This document shows, piece by piece, positions 57,130 to 64,000 of a stretch of DNA of 64,000 bases (its first letter is position 1; the number at the start of each line of letters is the position of its first letter). A program made the translations under genes and the position numbers. Source of the stretch: Alectoria sarmentosa (Eukaryota > Ascomycota > Lecanoromycetes > Lecanorales > Parmeliaceae); the NCBI GenBank assembly GCA_009733775.1, contig WOGZ01000095.1:1-64000 (forward strand), written 5' to 3'. The notes under the pieces are model-generated. The model was given only the letters and a program-made list of their open reading frames with translations, did not search any database and was not told the origin of the DNA.

Positions 57130-58033
57130 GGCCAGTTGCGTCTCTTTTTCTGTCAGACATGGAAGCGATGAGGATTGGTCTGGTATGAAGGCTATCTTCT
57201 CTGCCAGGTATGCACGTACAGCCATGTTGCGTGCTTTCTAGAAGGTATCATGTCCATTTTACTGAACGTGAGGAAGGTCGTTTGCCAGCTTGAAGTGTTG
57301 ATTCCGAACCAAACCTGTAAAAGAATCGGCCTAGATTTAGGCATAGAGAGGGAGATTGCCCTGGCGGAGATCCCAAGTTTCCCACGGTTGAGATACGACC
57401 CGTCAATTCCTCCTCGTTGATACCTACAAAAGTATGCGAACTTGGCAGGCAAGTCGTCTCAAAAAAACTTGCAGTTCGAGGCCGAACCTGTATAAAATAA
57501 ATCGGCTTGATCCGGGATCGGAAACGAGCTTACCCTCAGGCTGATGTTCATTGATCTGATCAGTCAACGACATCAAGTGGTCTTGCAGGTTGGAATCGTA
57601 AGATCCAACAGGATGTTAGATTTTCGAGCTCATATACAATCTCATTGTTCCATGTACATGCTACCACATCCAACCATCACCTTTATCTAATTAAAAGTCC
57701 GGGAGCCTTGCTACATTGCCCTGTCAAAGGGCAACGTCTACCCCATCCTTGCATTGATTCCCTAATAAGCCATCAATGCACCTTTTCTTTAGGCACTGAA
57801 GCTTTAGAGCCCACCCCTTGGACCCATACCTCCTGCGTCAGCTTCTCGGTGGGTCGCATCCAGAACGGCGATGGCTTTTACGCATGGTCGCTTGGGTCTG
57901 TGATTTTGCTGGATGGCACTGCTATGCTCGCATGGGCCGTGGGTCAGTTTGCTCTTGGGGTACGCTGACTCGTACTCTCTGTTCTTTTCGAGTCGTTGTT
58001 CAGGACATGATCTTGCGGGATTCAAGACTTCGT
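57130..58033. other. Intergenic region CLR2-like gene / apyrase gene
   Basis: About 900 bp. Apart from the SNF2-derived fragment and two related CCGATT..TTTTACAGGTT segments (minus strand, near 57310 and 57500), nothing coding is supported. Confidence 0.55.
57526..57560. repeat. Fragment copied from the SNF2 gene exon 1/intron 1 junction
   Basis: On the plus strand the segment from GAGCTTACCC to TTGATCTGAT matches 53232-53264 with one missing base and two or three substitutions. On the minus strand it reads AATGAACATCAGCCTGAGG followed by GTAAGCTC, the end of SNF2 exon 1 plus its donor site. It lies in the 3' intergenic region, not in a gene. Confidence 0.6.
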
Positions 58034-60342
58034 TCAATCCTCGACCAAAGGTCTCAATCCTAGTCCCTTTGGTCTCGTTGGACTGCCTTTGCGGGATTTT
58101 TTGCCGTCAGCCATGCCAACTATGCGCTCCCTGCTTTCCGTACGACCGATCAACCTGCGCACAACTTGGAATTAGCGTTGCTTCTCTGGGGCGGAGAACC
58201 TTGATACAATAGACGGTTTGGGGAAACACGAAGCATTCATTGCTCCGGAAATGTCACGAGATTCAGATATTAGTACAAAATTAGGGGTATTCCCTCTGAA
58301 TGTTATCATACGTACCCACTTCTAACCATCGGATTGCCAGCAATGCCGAGGCCTTGCCCGCTGCCAAGATTATCAAAGCGCTCCCTTCCATCGGCAAGAC
58401 CATTATTGTTTCGACTACGAGGGGTAGCCCAGCCCGATGTCTTGCTTCCGTGAGATGCAGAAGAGGAGTCCGAGGTCTCAGGTTCGTCGCTGTCGTCCAC
58501 GGAACCGAGCTCAAAATCGTCAGTCGCCCCTTCTTCGAGTACACGCTCGTAAGTGCCTAGACTAGTGTTGGAACGCCAAAATGGGACTTTGGCCCCGAAT
58601 AGTCCACGCTTTCGTGGTGGGGAGCCGAGGCTACGCCGCGGTGGAGACCCAAATCTGCTGTAGATATATTTGCGGCGGGAGCGACCGCAGAGAAGGTACA
58701 CTGCAATTGAGAAAATAAAAAGGAAGAGAATGAAGCCTGGAATACGGCGAGGGGATGAGGCACGGAAAAGATCCGAGTGCCAGTGGTCTTCTGCAGAAGT
58801 GGAGTTGTATGTGTGGAGGATCGCTGCGGAGCCCGCATATTGGAAGTCTGCCGGGACACCGGGCACATTGCTGCCAAATCCGACAGGAAGAGCGTCGTCT
58901 TTTGGTGGAGGTATCTGGCTGGACGCGTATAGGACCATTTTGCCTAGGGTCCAGCTGACTTCTGTATTGTCGATTTTGTTGACGGCTTGAAAAGAAGCTG
59001 TAAAACCTTTGTCCTTTGCATTGTCCAACACCTTCTTCGTACCATTGTGCATGCTATCTGGAGTTTCCTCCAACCCCACTCTCGGTATTCCAATGCCTTC
59101 GTGCAGGATGTTGATAAGCCAGCTGGCCTTGAAGCACACCTCGATCGCGGTCTGTTCATCGACCTTCTTGCCCCACTCGTACTTATCTATCCCTTTGCGA
59201 ATAATGTCCCATTCCTGGCTACAGAACTCGCTCACCCGCTGTTGGTAGGTATTGAAATCGTATGCTTTGTCTTTGTGGCTTTCCTGGAAGATCTCGTGGG
59301 TGGTATGCCAGTATTCGCTCACTCCAACAAAGTGGTTGACATCAAAATCAATAGCAGGAACATGCACTCCGCTTAGAAGACATGGGTTGTCTTCGCAGAT
59401 ATGGTCTTTCTCCAGAAGAGGCAGTGTCTTGACCAAACACTTGTCGAATTGTCCAGTCCCCTTCAGATGAGGAGTTTGTCCGTTGATGGTTTTCGAACCT
59501 GGAAGGAAAACATCTCCTTTGGTGGTAATGCTCAAGCCGGCAGGAAGGCATGGATCTTGAAGAACCTCGGTCTCAATTGCACCACTGGCCTTTTGCAATG
59601 CTTCGACATATCGTTTTCTGGCTTCGTTGACTCCAAATCCGAGCCAGGTGGTAGTGAAGACTCGATACTCCGCTGCTGTCCCATCAATAGTCCTCATCCG
59701 GAGCAGCTTGAGATCATTCACATGACGCTCAGCTTCCGTTGCATTTGGGGCGAAAGCAATTTGCGCAGAGGCGCCGCCCATGTCTAGAAAGCCATAGGTA
59801 TGATGATCTTTCCCATGTCGGTGATCCTTGGGCGCGTCAAAGCCTCCGAGCAGATAGTTCGCTGCCACCCATCCGTATAGACCTTCAACCTCACCGGGGA
59901 TGACCTGTATATGTACATCGCAATCTGGTAATTGAAACTTGGTATTCGCACGCGTGTAGGAGCATATCTGTTGCAAAAGTTCGTTACGCTGGTCCTCGGG
60001 CAACAATCGCATGCCAGCGGTGGCGAGCAGGAAGACTGGCGTGTCTTCCTCGAGGTGGGTTGGAATGACTTTGCGTGCTTTGTTGTACAGGCTTTCCAAG
60101 TGGTCTGGCCCAACGCGATCGGGCTTTCCTCCAAATGTCGAGATACCTGGATGTATCTTCTCTGTCCATTTGCTCTTAGTCATCAAAGCGGGCAGCGACA
60201 CGGATTCCTTCACCCCTGCTTCCTTTCGTGCCTGTTCGCTATCAAGCCATCTGTAGATGTGTAGGCGGGTACCCGAGGAGCCCGCATCGAATATGATACC
60301 GTACCGCCAATGCGACGATCTCTTGTATACGTCGCCAGACAT
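58034..60342 (-). CDS. YND1: Golgi apyrase (Ynd1-like nucleoside diphosphatase)
   Basis: Two exons (60342-58316, 58154-58034) give 715 residues. The enzyme hydrolyses nucleoside di-/triphosphates in the Golgi lumen, supporting nucleotide-sugar exchange. Apyrase conserved regions: FDAGSSGTRLHIYRW (ACR1), LLATAGMRLLP (ACR2), VIPGEVEGLYGWVAANYLLG (ACR3) and FLDMGGASAQIAF (ACR4). A membrane helix (IPGFILFLFIFSIAVYLLCG) precedes a basic, Ser-rich cytosolic tail. The unspliced frame ends RSGYV, but removal of a 161-nt introner-like intron adds GRTESRERIVGMADGKKSRK and a PTRPKGLGLRPL end. The exon sum is exact, and TESRE..GKKSRKGSPTR resembles the ends of fungal homologues as I recall them. Confidence 0.9.
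58155..58315 (-). repeat. Introner-like element copy 6 (apyrase gene last intron)
   Basis: Begins GTACGTATGATAACATTC, core CGTGACATTTCCGGAGCAAT, then CGTCTATTGTATCAAGGTTC and AAGCAACGCTAATTCC before TGCGCAG. Core and 3' part match the SNF2 gene copies; the 5' end is more diverged. Confidence 0.7.
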
Positions 60343-61001
60343 CGCTTTGGTGCATCAAGGGCAAGATGTCAGACGAAGGAATCAAGATCTTTTCCTCGCT
60401 CCTCAAAGTCAAGGCCGATAAGTAAGATAAGTAAGGACTGATTGATGCGGCTCAATTCCGGATGACGAATTCCCGCAGTTAAAATCAGAATTGGGACGGG
60501 AGCCAAAAGATATCCCCGCAAATACTTTACGAAGTCACGGCTACTGTACCTTGTGGATGCTCCGAGGTTCATCCCATTCCCAAGCCATCTTACCGATCAT
60601 ACTCGTAGTTTACAAGCAAAAGTCCTCTCACCAAATTTCATCACTGTCTTTGGCCCAAGACTGGAGCCGTGGCTGCTTTAGCCGGAGTAAAAGGGACTAT
60701 GTAAGTATGTATTGTGTGAGCAACTGCCTTAGCACTTCCGAAGTTTTTGCCTACGGCAAACGAACGCGTTATCTCCGTCGATTAGTAGGATTTACTAGGT
60801 TTCAAGCGTACTTTATAATCTATTGAGGAAAATCGATGACGAGAGGAATCATATCTACCTACGTACTGGGTACTGGTGAGGCACTGTATCTAATCTCCTT
60901 GCACCATTATCTAACACCGAATCTACCAACTTCTCAATCTGTCTCGCTCCTGTACCTCCTCAAGATCATTATCCAGGCTCACTACCAACCGTTAAGCATC
61001 C
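60343..61001. other. Divergent promoter region apyrase / reductase
   Basis: 659 bp between two divergent starts. A plus-strand frame of 111 codons (60491-60826) has no family character. No gene called. Confidence 0.55.
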
Positions 61002-62039
61002 ATGAGTGGGAAGCACCAAGCAGCAATCCTCCCACAAAAGGGAGGTCCATTGTCTGTCGTGGACCGCGCCACGCCCGAGCCCGGTCCTAATGATGTTCTC
61101 ATGGAAGTCAGGGCTATTGCCCTGAATCCAGTCGACTATTATCAGCGCGATCTCGGTATGCCTCCTATACCCAGCTATCCCGCCGTCGTAGGGTCCGATG
61201 TGGCTGGCCTTGTCGTCAAGGTGGGCTCCAACGTCTCCAATGCCCCTCCGACCGGATCCCGAGCGAGCGCCTTTGCTTCGTCTTTCTATCAAGGCGGCTC
61301 CCCAGACCACGGCGCTTTCCAGAAATATGTCTTGGCTCAGTCAGAAGGCGTTATTGCGCTCCCAGATTCCCTCTCCTTCGAGCAGGGTGCTGTTTTTCCT
61401 TTGGCCGTCTTGACCGCGCTGTCGGGCTGGACCACAATTGGAATCCCGTTCGGCACCAAGTATGCCCCTCAGGACAAGCAGGCAGTCCTGATCTGGGGCG
61501 GCGCTAGCAGCGTTGGTACCTTTGCCGTCCAATCCGCAAAGTTAATGGGCTTCACCGTCTACGCCACGGCCAGTGCCAAAAACCATGAATACCTGAAGAA
61601 GCTCGGAGCTGACGTTGTCTTCGACTATAAAGCGAGCGATGTCGTCTCACAGATCATAGATACCGTGAAGAAGGATGGCAACACCCTACGGACCGCAAAC
61701 TGTGTCGTAGAGGGATCCCTGCAGCCCACGTTGGACGTGCTCAAAAGCACCAAGGGCGATGCAGTCGCCAAGGTTGCCCATGCCCCTCCTCTGCTTCCGG
61801 GAGCCCCAACGCTCGAGGGAGCTGAGATCAAGTTTGTTCTACCGCCTATGGACCCGGTGGAAAGAAGCGACCACATGTACAAGTGCTTCCATGTCTGGCT
61901 GCGAGACGGTCTAAATTCGGGTACAGTCGTTCCCAGCCCACACGTTCAGGTTGAGGCTGGAGGTCTGGAGGGTTTGAATAAAGCGCTGGACACGTTAAAG
62001 GCAGGTGTCAGTGGGACTAAAATTGTAGTCCAAGTCTGA
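61002..62039 (+). CDS. Medium-chain reductase, zinc-independent (enoyl-reductase-like)
   Basis: A single exon of 345 residues. It belongs to the MDR superfamily subgroup with an N-terminal GroES-like domain (QAAILPQKGGPLSVVD, ALNPVDYYQRDLG, YPAVVGSDVAGLVVKVG) and a Rossmann domain (VLIWGGASSVGTFAVQSAKLMG, ATASAKNHEYLKKLGADVVFDY). The structural and catalytic zinc cysteines of alcohol dehydrogenases are absent, so NAD(P)H-dependent reduction of an enone or quinone is likely. This subgroup includes ToxD-like and trans-acting enoyl reductases of fungal polyketide clusters, but no polyketide synthase lies nearby. Substrate unknown. Confidence 0.87.
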   Translation: MSGKHQAAILPQKGGPLSVVDRATPEPGPNDVLMEVRAIALNPVDYYQRDLGMPPIPSYPAVVGSDVAGLVVKVGSNVSNAPPTGSRASAFASSFYQGGSPDHGAFQKYVLAQSEGVIALPDSLSFEQGAVFPLAVLTALSGWTTIGIPFGTKYAPQDKQAVLIWGGASSVGTFAVQSAKLMGFTVYATASAKNHEYLKKLGADVVFDYKASDVVSQIIDTVKKDGNTLRTANCVVEGSLQPTLDVLKSTKGDAVAKVAHAPPLLPGAPTLEGAEIKFVLPPMDPVERSDHMYKCFHVWLRDGLNSGTVVPSPHVQVEAGGLEGLNKALDTLKAGVSGTKIVVQV

Positions 62040-62912
62040 CTCGTTTAACCATAATGTCACGAACACTGAGTGTTCAGGGAGCGGAAAGTGCCCATCTCCA
62101 CGGGCTGCGAGTAGTAGCTTTCTTGACGAACTTATGATTAAGCTCGTCAACCACAGTCTGCAGCAATTAAACTTACGTAAGGACTCAGCCATCAACATGC
62201 AATGACAAGATGTCTCAAACTCAGTCTCAAGTCTTGTGAAGATATGTGCTTTAGTATTCTGTCGCTTTAGTAGCCTCGACGATCCCGTCTCCATCGCCCG
62301 GAAGCGCCCAGTTGGGCAAGAAAGCGCAAGAAAGAGGGAGTGAAGAAGGGTTTCTAATTTCTATCACCTTGGGGACAAATAAGTCATACCCATCCCCGGA
62401 ACGCGCCCCCTGGGTGCGCTATCTGGGTAGTCATGGGCAGGGGTGTGACTTATCTGCCCCCAAGCCCAAGGTGATAGCCGCAGGCTTATCTTAGGCAGTA
62501 CTAGCCGTGCGACAAATAGGTAGGCAATAACGGTCGTTAGGCCGATAGAGGGATCGAGAGGATGGAGCTAATATTGGACGGTCTAGGATGCTAAACAGGA
62601 CCCTGAGAGGCACCTTCGCGTAAACTTAACGGATGTGGATCTATATAGCAGTCAGCTTCTTGAGAGGAGCGATAATTGAAGAGCTGGGACGTCAAGAGGC
62701 AGGCTCAGGAAATGGAGTATAGAGGAGCAAGAGGGGTGGTGGGGAAGAAGGAGGGGAGCTCGAGGAGAGTAAGTAAGGCGGGAGAGCGAAGCGACGGCCG
62801 CTTAGTCACCTGAGGAGGAAGAGAGGACTTTCCGACTACCATTACCTCAGTACAAAGTATTCAAGACGACTCGCAGCCTTACTATTATGCATCGGTCGTT
62901 CTTACGGTCAAT
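62040..62912. other. Intergenic region with an inverted repeat
   Basis: 873 bp. Apart from the inverted repeat at 62361-62477 and a purine-rich GAGGAG stretch near 62690-62820, no gene is seen. Confidence 0.6.
62361..62477. repeat. Imperfect 40-bp inverted repeat with 40-bp loop
   Basis: The left arm 62361-62397 starts CTATCACCTTGGGG and continues ACAAATAAGTCATACCCATC. The right arm 62438-62477, read on the minus strand, starts CTATCACCTTGGGCTTGGGG and continues GCAGATAAGTCACACCCCT. The loop itself contains GCGCCCCCTGGGTGCGC, able to form a second small stem. Confidence 0.7.
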
Positions 62913-64000
62913 ATGAGCAAAGCTACTTCCTTCGACGGGCTGCCCAGTGAGATAGCGTAAGTAACTGAGTTCTGCCCCTCCGTGAGAGCCTGAGCCAGGT
63001 CCTGACTTGGCACATACAGATATCACATCTGCACCTTTCTTCAGCAACAAGAAGTTTCGGCACTTTCAGCTACTTCTAAAGCAATCTACCTGCTCTTCCG
63101 CCCCATTCTTTACCGGCATCTCAATGTTTCATCCTTCACCTCTCTCACGCTTCTCTCTCGAACTTTCACCAGAGCAACATACATGGGAAAGGCAGATCAC
63201 AATTGGTCCACCCAAGAGTGCCTGGATCAAACGAAGACCTTGGATCTCACAATCGACCAGACCAAAGACAGTGCCAGAAACAGTGGTCAGCCTCCAGCGA
63301 CCATCTTGGTCGCCCGATCCATTCAGTCAATCGTACGCCGATGTCCCAACTTAGCTATCACCCTTCGCTTTGCACATTGCCAATGCGATCATACTCCCAT
63401 CTCGGGTTTAGACAGTGAGATTTTTCCTCGAGTTACGAAGCTCGTTCTCTATGTTGGACGACATGACCCTGTGGAGACACTGCCAGGCCGCCCTCGTACA
63501 ATGTGCACACCGAACGCCAAATTTTGGCGCCCTTTGGTCAATGGCACTTCCTTCCCAGATTGTTTGAACCTCGAGATACGTCACTACTGGGCTACCAATC
63601 CCCCTACGCACGCAAGTCTCGACTTACAGAAGCGCTACCCTGACGCCCAGACTAGTTACGGCAACTATCGTATGTCCCGTCAGCGTGGAATCCTCCACGG
63701 CCGACGTGATCTAGTAGACGGTCCACTGAGAGCAGATCAGATTGTAGGTCTCACTGGTGGGCTGAAAAGGTTCGAGAGTATCATGCTAGAGTGTCCTCCT
63801 GAGCTTGACTCTCCACTGCTCATGCAGTTGCTTGGTAATCCAAACTCGGTGGCTGTGAACCTTGTAAAGCTTGAGCTACGATTCTGCAATCTCGATTACG
63901 AAACTATCTCAAAGTTGCTTTACCATGCACCGCCCAATCTGCAGCATCTCGTACTTCTCTGTTGGGACGATGATCGAGATTTCCACGGTTACGACGCTGT
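62913..64000 (+). CDS. F-box/leucine-rich-repeat-like protein, truncated at window edge
   Basis: Two exons, 62913-62956 and 63020 to the right edge, where the frame stays open; about 340 residues are visible. The intron (62957-63019) has a GTAAGT donor and ACAG acceptor at phase 2. The N-terminus joins to FDGLPSEIAYHICTFLQQQE followed by VSALSATSKAIYLLFRPILY, a clear F-box. Later parts contain leucine-patterned segments such as FPRVTKLVLYVG, NLEIRHYWA, GLKRFESIMLE, VNLVKLELRFCNLDYETISK and PPNLQHLVLLCWDDD, as in F-box proteins with irregular leucine-rich repeats. Such proteins select substrates for SCF ubiquitin ligases. Target unknown; the C-terminus is missing. Confidence 0.8.

Overview
The window looks like nuclear DNA of a filamentous ascomycete. 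Genes sit close together on both strands, and most introns are 46-60 bp with GT..AG ends and CTRAC-like branch sites. The protein set (Zn2Cys6 regulators, a Sng1-type membrane protein, Clr2, fungal Pkc1) is typical of Pezizomycotina. Several 135-166 bp introns in three separate genes are near-copies of one another. Such introner-like elements are known from Dothideomycetes such as the Mycosphaerellaceae, so I infer that class. Exon models were assembled by hand. Nearly all were checked by an exon sum divisible by three and by family-like sequence across each junction.

0.6-5.5 kb: a small secreted protein with an RNase T1/F1-like pattern (minus strand, four exons, an inverted-repeat insert in its first intron), an unrecognised gene and an F-box-like protein. 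6.2-18.8 kb: five consecutive genes that belong together biochemically: aspartate kinase, O-acetylhomoserine sulfhydrylase-like enzyme, nitrilase, homoserine O-acetyltransferase and a Zn2Cys6 regulator. The four enzymes form two head-to-head pairs. An MFS transporter follows at 21.2-22.9 kb, beyond the tRNA-splicing gene SEN34.

23-34 kb: conserved housekeeping genes (EIF1AD-like protein, ALG3, hemerythrin-like protein, DBP7, ASA1), interrupted at 25.8-27.2 kb by what looks like a decayed coiled-coil gene. 35.5-48.9 kb: a second Zn2Cys6 regulator, protein kinase C, a Sng1/DUF3533 protein, the Rieske protein, pantothenate synthetase and RNase P/MRP subunit Pop4. 49.4-62 kb: a SNF2 ATPase with a PHD finger, Clr2, a Golgi apyrase and a medium-chain reductase. 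An F-box protein is cut by the right edge.

The most interesting region is the aspartate-to-O-acetylhomoserine block. The kinase and acetyltransferase would supply activated homoserine. The sulfhydrylase-like enzyme would replace the acetate with a nucleophile, and the nitrilase could act on a nitrile product. The same three-enzyme logic (FUB3/FUB5/FUB7) occurs in the fusaric acid cluster, and lolA/lolC are related genes in the loline cluster, but no polyketide synthase, NRPS or P450 is visible here. The second main observation is the introner-like family: four copies in the SNF2 gene, one in the MFS gene and one in the apyrase gene.
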